Source: CAZSDP01 sp964605665
Lineage (GTDB): Bacteria > Planctomycetota > UBA8108 > UBA1146
Assembly (NCBI GenBank): GCA_964605665.1
Contig: CAZSDP010000007.1
Span: forward strand, 62,001-126,000
Length of the DNA stretch: 64,000 bases
Direction: 5' to 3'
Position numbers and translations under genes: made by a program. A model generated the notes under the pieces. It had not been told where the DNA came from. It searched no databases and saw only the letters and a list, made by a program, of their open reading frames with translations. Every line of letters starts with the position of its first letter. Within the stretch, counting starts at the first letter, position 1. Shown in pieces: positions 52,129-60,051 of the stretch.

Positions 52129-53541
52129 GTGACCGTCCAAGAGGTACTGGAAAAGGTCAAGAGCGAGGAAGTTCAGGCCATCGACTTCAGATTCCTGGAT
52201 TTCCCAGGACTTTGGCAGCACTTTACGATCCCAGCGAAGCACTTGGAAACAGTGACTTTCGAAGAGGGACTCGGCTTTGACGGGTCGAGTATCCGCGGTT
52301 GGAAGGGGATCCAGGAGAGCGACATGATCGTGCTCCCTGACCCGACCACCGCATTCATCGATCCCTTCTCCAAGCTTCGTACGATGGTGCTGATCTGCGA
52401 TATCGTTGAGCCAAAGACCCTGCAGCCCTATTCGCGAGATCCGCGATCGATCGCTCGGCGAGCAGAGGACTATCTTCGATCGTCGGGAATTGGGGATGAG
52501 GCGTACTTCGGTCCGGAGGCGGAGTTCTTTATCTTCGATGATATTCGCTTTGATCAGAATGAACACAGCGGGTTCTACTTCATCGATTCTGTCGAAGGAC
52601 GCTGGAACACGGGGCGCGATGAAGGACCAAATCTCGGTTACAAGCCGCGTTACAAAGAGGGTTACTTCCCAGTGCCCCCTACCGACAAGTTCCAAGATCT
52701 TCGCAACGAGATGATGATGCACATGATCGATTGCGGACTCGACGTTGAGTGCCAGCATCACGAAGTTGCGACAGCGGGACAGGCAGAGATCGACATCCGT
52801 TTCGCGCCGATGCTTCATTCCGCAGATCAGCTGATGATGTTCAAGTACATCGTCAAGAACACGGCACTTCGTCACGGCAAGACGGTGACCTTCATGCCGA
52901 AGCCGGTATGGAATGACAACGGCAGTGGGATGCACACTCACATGTCGATCTGGAAAGATGGAAAGAACCAATTTGCAGGAGATGGTTACGGTGGGCTGAG
53001 TGAGTCCGCTCTCTTCGCAATCGGCGGAATTCTACGGCACGCTCCCGCTCTGGTTGCGCTCACCAATCCAACGACGAATTCTTTTAAGCGTCTGGTACCT
53101 GGCTTCGAGGCACCTTGCCGTTTGGCTTACAGCTCCAGTAACCGATCTGCTGCGGTGCGGATTCCCAACTACTCTTCGAACCCCAAGGCGCGCAGGTTTG
53201 AATTCCGTTGCCCAGACCCGTCTTGCAATCCTTATCTCGCTTTCTCAGCGATTCTTCTCGCGGCAGTCGATGGGATCAAGAATAAGATCGACCCGGGTTC
53301 TGCCTTCGATAAGAACCTCTACGATCTTCCCCCGGAAGAACTGAAAGATGTCCCCACCACGCCTCCCACGTTGGAGGTCGCACTCGATTGTCTCGAGAGA
53401 GACCACGAGTTCCTCCTGGCGGGCGATGTCTTTTCTCGGGATACGATTTCAACTTGGATCGACTACAAGCGTGAGAAGGAAGTGGACGCGCTGCGGCTTC
53501 GTCCTCATCCACACGAGTTTGCACTGTACTACGACATTTGA
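52129..53541 (+). CDS. glnA: Glutamine synthetase, type I
   Basis: 470 residues, the normal GSI length. Forms glutamine from glutamate, ammonia and ATP. Motifs: G-F-D-G-S-S-I-R-G-W near residue 50, the metal and ATP regions with P-E-A-E-F-F near 127 and K-P-V-W-N-D-N-G-S-G-M-H near 262-273, and N-P-T-T-N-S-F-K-R-L-V-P-G near 310. The adenylylation-site tyrosine is present in D-K-N-L-Y-D-L-P-P-E-E, so control by GlnE is possible. GTG 52129 has GGGGGA six bases upstream and is preferred to TTG 52111. A large antisense open frame here is a shadow. Confidence 0.96.
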   Translation: MTVQEVLEKVKSEEVQAIDFRFLDFPGLWQHFTIPAKHLETVTFEEGLGFDGSSIRGWKGIQESDMIVLPDPTTAFIDPFSKLRTMVLICDIVEPKTLQPYSRDPRSIARRAEDYLRSSGIGDEAYFGPEAEFFIFDDIRFDQNEHSGFYFIDSVEGRWNTGRDEGPNLGYKPRYKEGYFPVPPTDKFQDLRNEMMMHMIDCGLDVECQHHEVATAGQAEIDIRFAPMLHSADQLMMFKYIVKNTALRHGKTVTFMPKPVWNDNGSGMHTHMSIWKDGKNQFAGDGYGGLSESALFAIGGILRHAPALVALTNPTTNSFKRLVPGFEAPCRLAYSSSNRSAAVRIPNYSSNPKARRFEFRCPDPSCNPYLAFSAILLAAVDGIKNKIDPGSAFDKNLYDLPPEELKDVPTTPPTLEVALDCLERDHEFLLAGDVFSRDTISTWIDYKREKEVDALRLRPHPHEFALYYDI

Positions 53542-53548
53542 TCGGGGA

Positions 53549-53597
53549 GTGGCGACGTTCGTATCCCGCATTCCTGAAGGAAAGCGGGCGTCGCCAC
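53549..53597. promoter_or_regulatory. Nested hairpin between glnA and larE
   Basis: GTGGCGACG (53549-53557) pairs perfectly with CGTCGCCAC (53589-53597), and inside it CCCGC pairs with GCGGG. There is no T-run after it, so it is not a classical terminator; it may be a processing site, an attenuator or a weak terminator. Confidence 0.5.
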
Positions 53598-53627
53598 GCC
53601 TCAGCTTGACCAGTCGAGAGGGTTCCG

Positions 53628-54497
53628 ATGTCCGAAGTCTCCTCCACTGGTCGCGTGACGCCTGAGTCCCCAGGGGACGCAGCCAGTCGACTGCGCCTCG
53701 AGGAGATTCTGAAACAGTATCGGTCAGTGGCGGTTGCGCTTTCGGGCGGAGTGGACTCGGGGCTTCTCCTGGCGGTCGCAAGGCGTGTTCTGGGCGATGC
53801 TGCGATCGCTGCGATCGGGGTTTCCCCGAGCCTCGCCGCAGTTGAGCTTCGGCAGGCGAGGGTCGTCGCCTCGACGATCGGTGCACCTCTCCTCGAACTC
53901 CCCACCGATGAACTCGCCAACCCCAGCTATGTATCGAACACCGGGGATCGCTGTTTTCATTGCAAGTTTGAACTCTACGGAGTTCTGGGGACTGACCCAC
54001 GCTTGAAGAACAAGGTTCTTTGCGATGGGACTCATGCGGAGGATGACAGCGAAGATCGACCGGGGATGAGTGCTGCGAGAACTCGCGGGGTGCGAAGTCC
54101 ACTTCGTGAGGCTGGATTGGGAAAAGCGTCGATTCGTCGTTGGGCAAGAGAGCTGGGGCTCCCCAACTGGAGTCGTCCTGCCCGTCCTTGCCTCGCCTCG
54201 CGAATTCGCGTGGGAACTTCCGTCACCCCAGAAAGACTCGCTGCCGTGGAGAGCTTAGAAGAGATCCTCGAGAATGAGGGCTTCGGGGTCTACCGAGCGA
54301 GGATTCGCGAGGGAGAGGTGATTATCGAAGTGGGAGTCGAAGAAATCGGGCGGCTCTCGGAGTCTCAGTGGCGCCGTCGGATTTCTGAGCGCTCCCAGCA
54401 ATTGGGGTATCAGAGAGTTTGGATCGATGGTGCGGGTTATGGCTCGGGACGAGAATTTGAGTTGACCCCTCTCGAGCTGGGGAGGAGACCTGAGTAG
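53628..54497 (+). CDS. larE: LarE-family ATP-dependent sulfur transferase
   Basis: 289 residues of the N-type ATP pyrophosphatase family. The PP-loop is A-L-S-G-G-V-D-S near residues 38-45; G-D-R-C-F-H-C-K near 106-113 is the LarE pattern, and R-P-A-R-P-C-L-A-S-R near 184 carries the cysteine that donates its sulfur in characterised LarE. LarE thiolates the pyridinium precursor of the nickel-pincer cofactor of lactate racemase. larA, larB and larC are absent from the window, so either they lie elsewhere or this member acts on another substrate. GAGAGGG precedes the ATG. Confidence 0.88.
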   Translation: MSEVSSTGRVTPESPGDAASRLRLEEILKQYRSVAVALSGGVDSGLLLAVARRVLGDAAIAAIGVSPSLAAVELRQARVVASTIGAPLLELPTDELANPSYVSNTGDRCFHCKFELYGVLGTDPRLKNKVLCDGTHAEDDSEDRPGMSAARTRGVRSPLREAGLGKASIRRWARELGLPNWSRPARPCLASRIRVGTSVTPERLAAVESLEEILENEGFGVYRARIREGEVIIEVGVEEIGRLSESQWRRRISERSQQLGYQRVWIDGAGYGSGREFELTPLELGRRPE

Positions 54498-54541
54498 GCG
54501 TTCAAGGTCTTGAATGACCTTCCGTGCCCCTCTGAGTGAAG

Positions 54542-56002
54542 ATGTTTCATTTCGAGATTCCCTATCTGACCCTTCTTGTTCTCCTCTCGATATACGGGGC
54601 TCAACGATTGTGGCTGGTGGTTGAACTCTTTACTCGCTTGAAGTGGGGGTGGGGCAATCCAGCCTTGTCTCAATCGGCCACACCAGTTGACGCGCGAGAC
54701 TCCAAAGCGGTCGACGCGGTCTTGGGGTCATCTGTGTTGCTGCAGCTACCGGTTTATAACGATGGTGATGTCTTTATCCGATTACTCGACTCGGTTCGCG
54801 AACTCGATTGGCCACAAGACAGGCTTTTGGTGCAGGTTCTGGACGACTCAAATGATGGGTCTTCCGACGAGATTGCAAGCCGAGTTGCTGTTCTTCAAGA
54901 TGCTGGTTTTCGCATCGAGCACTTGAGGCGTTCAGAGCGTCTCGGCTACAAGGCTGGGGCCCTTGCCGAGGGCCTCTCCAAGTGTGATTTCCCTTTTGTC
55001 GCGATGTTCGACAGCGACTTCGTCATCCCCACCGATTTTCTACGTCGCGCTCTCGTTGAATTTGCCGATGAGCGGGTGGCATTTGTTCAAGGACGTTGGG
55101 GCTTTGCGAATGAGGACGACTCATTTTTGACAAAGGTTCAAGCGTTGATGCTCGATGGCCACTTTGCGATTGAGCATCGAGTGAGAGCCTTGGCTGGCAG
55201 GTTCTTTAACTTCAACGGTACTGCAGGGGTGTGGCGTCGAGCGGCGATCGATGATGCTGGGGGCTGGACTTCTGACTCGATCACCGAGGATCTCGATCTC
55301 TCTCTACGCGCTTGGCTCGCCGGTTGGGAATTTCGCTATCTCGATGACTTGGTTGCGATGAGTGATTTGCCGGTTCGAATGAGCGCCTACCGTACACAGC
55401 AGAATCGATGGATCTCCGGATCGATTCAGACAGCGATGACCTATCTACCGAAGATCCTCTCCTCGCCCGTTTCGTACACTCGTCGGCTCGATCTGCTCCT
55501 GGCGATCACTGGAAACCTCTGCTATCCACTGATCGTTGCCTTGGCATTTGCGCTCCCTCACGCCATCGCAATTCGACTCGCTCAGCGCGACGCTTTCCTC
55601 CTCTACGCGGATCTTCCCTTCTTTCTCTTCGCGACCGGCTCTGTCGCTCTCTTCTATTGGTGTGCCCGAGGCCGCCGAAAGACCATCACCACTCTGGTGA
55701 ATATCCCGATCTTGATGGCCCTCGGCATGGGGATGACCCTGCACAACTCGAGGGCGGTCCTCAGGGGGGTCACCGGGTCGGCGCGAGTCTTCGAGAGGAC
55801 GCCGAAGGGGGACGGGGGTGGGTCGACCTCACCCACTCGCAACGGGGGGCTCAGGTGGCTGGAGGCGGGAATGCTCCTCTACTTGCTCTCCATCGTCTTC
55901 TACGCCGCTCCGGTGGCTTTGTACTCCCTCCCTCTGATCGGCTTGCTCGCCTTCGGGTATGGGCTCGTATTGGTTGCTCAGAGACCTCGTAGAGAGCGCT
56001 GA
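54542..56002 (+). CDS. Membrane-bound processive-type family 2 glycosyltransferase
   Basis: About 486 residues. An N-terminal span, then a GT-A domain with L-Q-L-P-V-Y-N-D near 66, L-D-D-S-N-D near 98, metal motif F-D-S-D-F near 154, T-E-D-L-D near 247 and Q-Q-N-R-W near 288. The D, D-x-D, T-E-D, Q-x-x-R-W set is that of cellulose-synthase-like enzymes. At least four C-terminal spans follow. It should make a beta-linked glucan or glycolipid at the inner membrane. GTG 54536 and ATG 54542 are alternative starts. There is no cyclic-di-GMP PilZ domain and no partner export gene next to it. Confidence 0.88.
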   Translation: MFHFEIPYLTLLVLLSIYGAQRLWLVVELFTRLKWGWGNPALSQSATPVDARDSKAVDAVLGSSVLLQLPVYNDGDVFIRLLDSVRELDWPQDRLLVQVLDDSNDGSSDEIASRVAVLQDAGFRIEHLRRSERLGYKAGALAEGLSKCDFPFVAMFDSDFVIPTDFLRRALVEFADERVAFVQGRWGFANEDDSFLTKVQALMLDGHFAIEHRVRALAGRFFNFNGTAGVWRRAAIDDAGGWTSDSITEDLDLSLRAWLAGWEFRYLDDLVAMSDLPVRMSAYRTQQNRWISGSIQTAMTYLPKILSSPVSYTRRLDLLLAITGNLCYPLIVALAFALPHAIAIRLAQRDAFLLYADLPFFLFATGSVALFYWCARGRRKTITTLVNIPILMALGMGMTLHNSRAVLRGVTGSARVFERTPKGDGGGSTSPTRNGGLRWLEAGMLLYLLSIVFYAAPVALYSLPLIGLLAFGYGLVLVAQRPRRER

Positions 56003-56166
56003 AGAGACCTGGCTGGAATCGCCGATTGGCTTGCGGAAGTCGGGCTCTGACCGTACTTTGGTGGACTTGTCAACGGTCTGGCTCCGCTCGAGGAATCCTC
56101 CGTGTTTCCGGCGGGAGAGCAGACTTTGCACACTTTTGCCACGGTGATTCCTGAGAGGTGAATCGA

Positions 56167-56883
56167 TTGCCCGAGGAGTCGGCAGAGAATCTGCGAATTG
56201 TGACAATCGACGGTCCGGCTGGCTGCGGGAAGAGTACCGTAGTGCGGGGCTTGGTGGAGCGCTTTCGTGAAAGCGGAGTGCTCGCGGTGGGATTCTCGAC
56301 GGGGCAGGTTTACCGGGGATTGACTTGGCTCGTGTTGGAGCGAGGGATCGATCCTGAGGACGTGGCGGCGGTGCGGTCGCTGGCCACTGAGGTCCAGGTG
56401 CAGGTCTTGCTTCGAGAAGGTGAGTTGCGACTGGAGTTCAATGGCTTGGATCCGGGGTCAGAACTGTACTCCGACCGAGTGACCGAATCGATCCATTGGA
56501 TTTCCGATGATGGTGATGTTCGAGCGGCGATGCTGCCTTTGCAAAGAGCGCTCTCGGTAGAGGGCGGGGTGATTTTGGCGGAAGGGCGCGACCTCGGTAC
56601 GGTCGTGTATCCCGACGCGGCGGTGAAGGTGTTTTTGACTGCTCAACTTGAGGAACGAGCGAGACGTCGACACGCGGAGTTTCGTGATCAGTTGGGAGAA
56701 GAGATTTCTCTGGAGTCTGTGATCGAAAAGGTCGCGCGTCGTGACGACCATGATGCGAATCGTCAGGTGTCACCGCTTCGTCCAGCGGACGATGCGATTG
56801 TAATCGATACGACGGACCAGACTCCTGAGCAGGTCGTCACAACAATTTTTGATCAGATACCGGTGTCGTGGTTTCCCGCGTAG
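56167..56883 (+). CDS. cmk: Cytidylate kinase
   Basis: 238 residues. Phosphorylates CMP and dCMP. P-loop I-D-G-P-A-G-C-G-K-S-T near residues 14-24, F-S-T-G-Q-V-Y-R-G near 44 (the family S-G-A-x-Y-R site), G-R-D-L-G-T-V-V-Y-P-D-A near 140 and R-R-H-A-E near 164 with R-R-D-D-H-D near 187. The start TTG 56167 is preferred because GAGGTGA ends six bases before it; GTG 56158 is part of that same ribosome binding site. It overlaps plsC by 16 bp; cmk-plsC-rpsA is a familiar order in several phyla. Confidence 0.93.
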   Translation: MPEESAENLRIVTIDGPAGCGKSTVVRGLVERFRESGVLAVGFSTGQVYRGLTWLVLERGIDPEDVAAVRSLATEVQVQVLLREGELRLEFNGLDPGSELYSDRVTESIHWISDDGDVRAAMLPLQRALSVEGGVILAEGRDLGTVVYPDAAVKVFLTAQLEERARRRHAEFRDQLGEEISLESVIEKVARRDDHDANRQVSPLRPADDAIVIDTTDQTPEQVVTTIFDQIPVSWFPA

Positions 56884-57533
56884 ATGCGGCGAAGAACCGG
56901 GCGCCTCGATGTGGATTTCGAGATTCCCCTGGGCGGGGGATCGTGGTGTGCGGCCTTCGGATCCTGGCTCGCGCTTTGATGCTGAAGGTGTGGTTTCGTT
57001 TTTCGCGGCGAAATTGGCAGGCCGTTCCCAAGGTGGGGCCTGCATTGCTGGTCGCGAACCATGAGAGTCACCTCGATCCAGTTTTGATCGGAGCGGCGAT
57101 TCAGCGAGCTCCCTTCTTCATGGCCCGGGCGTCTCTCTTCAGGCCTCGTTGGTTCGGCATGCTGATCCGCTTTTTGGGGGCAGTGCCGATCGATCAGCTG
57201 GGGGCTGGAGTGGGTGGATTCCGCACGACCTTGGAGATTCTCCGAGCGGGCGAAGTTGCGGTGGTGTTTCCAGAGGGGACACGCAGTCGCGATGGTTCCT
57301 TGGGAGAGTTTCGCTCAGGTGCGGTGAGGATCGCCCAAAAGTCGGGGGCCCCGGTGGTCCCGATTTGGATCGGTGGTAGTTACACCGCGATGCCGCCCGG
57401 AGCGCGATTTCCGCGGCCGCGGCCGATCGAAATCCGAATTGGCGAGCCGTATCGGATCGACGAGAGTCTCGACCCGGTACTCGAATCTGAGAGACTGCGC
57501 GAGCGAGTCGCAAACCTCGGTCGCGCAGGATGA
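56868..57533 (+). CDS. plsC: 1-acyl-sn-glycerol-3-phosphate acyltransferase
   Basis: Up to 221 residues. The acyltransferase motifs are V-A-N-H-E-S-H-L-D (H-x4-D) near residues 63-71, F-P-E-G-T-R-S near 134-140 and V-P-I-W-I-G near 160-165. It makes phosphatidic acid from lysophosphatidic acid, following plsY and gpsA encoded 6 kb earlier. The start is uncertain: GTG 56868 lies within cmk, while GTG 56943 or 56946 sits after a GGGGGA and gives the usual short N-terminus before the first hydrophobic helix. Confidence 0.9.
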   Translation: MVSRVDAAKNRAPRCGFRDSPGRGIVVCGLRILARALMLKVWFRFSRRNWQAVPKVGPALLVANHESHLDPVLIGAAIQRAPFFMARASLFRPRWFGMLIRFLGAVPIDQLGAGVGGFRTTLEILRAGEVAVVFPEGTRSRDGSLGEFRSGAVRIAQKSGAPVVPIWIGGSYTAMPPGARFPRPRPIEIRIGEPYRIDESLDPVLESERLRERVANLGRAG

Positions 57534-57773
57534 GTTAGAGTGGAACGGTGCCCACGGTGGTACCGCCTAAATGTAGACCGAACCCGAGTGATCTGAGCCG
57601 GTTCGTGGTGGAGCGACGGTCGTTCCCCGAGCGGTGGGTCTCAACGGTTCATAGAGCGCGGGATCATTCCTCATCACGGTTCCTCAGCGGAGCGGTTTGT
57701 TCAGAGCGATCACAGCCCCGAGCAAACGGTTCCCGAGGAGTGGGCGGGAGTGCAGCCGCGTGCCAGGCGGACA

Positions 57774-59930
57774 ATGACTCGTAGCGAGTTACTCAAGCAG
57801 TTTGACATGGGAAGAGACCGGCTCGAGGAAGAACTTCTCAAGGTCCTCGGTGGGGATGAGACGGTTCAGCTGGAGGGGTTGGTCAAGGACTCGGTCAAAG
57901 ACTTCGAAGTCGACAAGATCATCCAAGGCCGAGTGGTTTCGATCTCAGACGAATGCGTCATGGTCGATGTGGGCTATAAGTCGGAAGGAATCGTGCCACG
58001 CAACCACTTCGAGGAGGAGGTCAGCGAAGGGGACCAAATCGAGGTTCTCGTCGAAGACATCCAAGACGAAGAAGGTGAGATTCTCCTTTCGAAACGCAAA
58101 GCCGATCGCATTCGCGGCTGGGAAAATGTCATCTCCACCTACAAGGAGGGTGACATTGTTACAGGACGGGTTGCGAGGAAGATCAAGGGTGGTCTTCTCC
58201 TCGACATCGGCGTCCCGGTTTTCCTTCCTGCTTCACAGATTGCCATCCGGCGAGTTGGTGACGTGACCGAGTTCCTCGGCCGTGATCTCGAATGCAAAAT
58301 CATCAAGATCGACGAGCCGCGGATGAACATCGTTGTCAGCCGCCGTAAGCTTCTCGAAGAAAAGCGCGAGGCACAAAAGTCGACCCTACTCTCAGAGATT
58401 GAGATCAATCAGGTGCGCAAAGGCCAGGTGAAGAACATCACCGACTTCGGCGCGTTTGTCGACTTGGGGGGAATCGACGGTCTCCTGCATATCACTGATA
58501 TGTCGTGGGGACGGGTGAACCATCCGAGTGAATTGCTGAAGATCGACCAAGAAATCGACGTCAAAGTGCTCAAAGTCGATAAGGACCGAGAGCGGATCTC
58601 ATTGGGCTTGAAGCAGATTCAACCCAGTCCTTGGGACAATATCGAAGAGAGATATCCGATCGGCGCCAAGGTCACCGGTAAGGTGGTCAATGTGTTGAGC
58701 TACGGCGCGTTCGTCGAGCTTGAAGAGGGTATCGAAGGCTTGGTCCACGTTTCAGAAATGTCTTGGACCCGCCGAATCAATCATCCGAGCCAAGTCGTGA
58801 CTGCTGGCGAAGAGCTCGAGGTTGTGGTCCTCGACATCAAGAAGGACAAGCAAGAGATCTCACTCGGCATGAAGCAGGTCGAGGTCAATCCTTGGGAACT
58901 CGTGGCAGAGAAGTACCCGGAGGGGCACTACATCGAAGGTGTCGTGCGCAACCTCACCAATTATGGAGCGTTCGTCGAGCTCGAGGACGGGATCGATGGG
59001 CTCCTTCACGTCAGCGACATGTCATGGACCCGCAAGGTGGTACACCCGAGTGAAATGCTCAAGAAGGGCGATTCGGTCCACGCAGTGGTTCTCCAAGTCG
59101 ATCAGGAGCGAAAGCGTATCGCTCTTGGGTTGAAGCAGATGGAGGAAGATCCCTGGATCCGCCTGATCCCCGAGACCTACCAGGTTGGTACCGTGGTCAG
59201 GGGCAATGTGACCAAGACCACCAACTTCGGAGCGTTTGTGCAACTCGAGGAAGATCTCGAAGGTCTGCTGCACATCTCTGAACTCTCCGATGGCAAGGTC
59301 GAGTCTCCGGAAGACATTTTGAAAGTGGCGGAGCGCGTCGATGTGAAGGTGATCAAGATTGACATTGAGAACCGGAAAATCGGACTGAGTTTCAAAGACG
59401 TGACCGACGAAGAGCGGAAAGCGTTGGACGAAGCGGAAGCCGCCATGGGTTCCGATGCGGGGAATGCCACGATCGAAGGTGAACCACCGGCGGAAGTTTC
59501 CCCGGATGCCACCTCGGAAGATCCGCCCTCGGCAGAACCGGCCGCTGAAGCTGCGACCGAGGAAGCTCCCGCAGCGGAAGCTCCCGCAGCGGAAGCTCCA
59601 GCTGAAGACGCCCCAGCCGCTGAAGCTGCGACTGAGGAAGCCCCAGCAGAGGAAGCCCCAGCCGCGGAAGCTGCGACNNNNNNNNNNNNNNNNNNNNNNN
59701 NNNNNNNNNNNNNNNNNNNNNNNNNNNNNNNNNNNNNNNNNNNNNNNNNNNNNNNNNNNNNNNNNNNNNNNNNNNNNCCAGCAGAGGAAGCCCCAGCCGC
59801 GGAAGCTGCGACCGAGGAAGCTCCAGCAGCGGAAGCGTCAGCTGAGGAAGTCCCCGCTGAGGAGTCTTCTCCAGAAACTTCTGATGACGATGGGGTGACC
59901 CCGGAGAAGGATGATTCCTCTGGCGCATGA
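57774..59930 (+). CDS. rpsA: 30S ribosomal protein S1 (contains an assembly gap)
   Basis: Six S1 (OB-fold) domains fill roughly residues 35-540; the last four carry the family pattern G-x-V-x-N/K-x-x-x-F/Y-G-A-F-V-x-L with L-L-H-I/V and R-I-S-L-G-L-K-Q. S1 binds mRNA on the 30S subunit and aids initiation at weak or structured starts. After the last domain a long Ala/Glu/Pro-rich tail repeats E-E-A-P-A-A-E-A, and this tail contains the 100-N gap, so its true length is unknown. ATG 57774 (M-T-R-S-E) follows GGCGGA; GTG 57750 is an alternative. It follows cmk and plsC and is ended by a terminator. Confidence 0.93.
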   Translation: MTRSELLKQFDMGRDRLEEELLKVLGGDETVQLEGLVKDSVKDFEVDKIIQGRVVSISDECVMVDVGYKSEGIVPRNHFEEEVSEGDQIEVLVEDIQDEEGEILLSKRKADRIRGWENVISTYKEGDIVTGRVARKIKGGLLLDIGVPVFLPASQIAIRRVGDVTEFLGRDLECKIIKIDEPRMNIVVSRRKLLEEKREAQKSTLLSEIEINQVRKGQVKNITDFGAFVDLGGIDGLLHITDMSWGRVNHPSELLKIDQEIDVKVLKVDKDRERISLGLKQIQPSPWDNIEERYPIGAKVTGKVVNVLSYGAFVELEEGIEGLVHVSEMSWTRRINHPSQVVTAGEELEVVVLDIKKDKQEISLGMKQVEVNPWELVAEKYPEGHYIEGVVRNLTNYGAFVELEDGIDGLLHVSDMSWTRKVVHPSEMLKKGDSVHAVVLQVDQERKRIALGLKQMEEDPWIRLIPETYQVGTVVRGNVTKTTNFGAFVQLEEDLEGLLHISELSDGKVESPEDILKVAERVDVKVIKIDIENRKIGLSFKDVTDEERKALDEAEAAMGSDAGNATIEGEPPAEVSPDATSEDPPSAEPAAEAATEEAPAAEAPAAEAPAEDAPAAEAATEEAPAEEAPAAEAAXXXXXXXXXXXXXXXXXXXXXXXXXXXXXXXXXXPAEEAPAAEAATEEAPAAEASAEEVPAEESSPETSDDDGVTPEKDDSSGA
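59678..59777. other. Assembly gap of exactly 100 N in the rpsA tail
   Basis: The run is exactly 100 bases, a conventional scaffold placeholder, so the real distance is unknown. The 35 bases before the gap (59643-59677) are identical to the 35 bases after it (59778-59812), and both copies are in the same reading frame. This suggests overlapping contig ends or a broken repeat. Confidence 0.97.
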
Positions 59931-59963
59931 TTGCCGAGGATCACGATCGCAAGAGTGAGAGGT

Positions 59964-60010
59964 GCCGGGGAGTGTCCGTTCGTTTACGGCATTCCCCGGC
60001 TCCATTTTTC
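59964..60010 (+). terminator. Intrinsic terminator after rpsA
   Basis: GCCGGGGA (59964-59971) pairs perfectly with TCCCCGGC (59993-60000), with an inner CCGT/ACGG stem, followed by TCCATTTTT. It lies 34 bp after the rpsA stop and before the next gene start. Confidence 0.75.
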
Positions 60011-60051
60011 TGGGGGCTACCGATGAGTTCCCCAAAACCGGAGATGAGCGG

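Noticed and set aside
51730..52971. A 413-codon antisense open frame across glnA and the PII-like gene
   Set aside because: It crosses two clear genes on the other strand and has no ribosome binding site or known motif.
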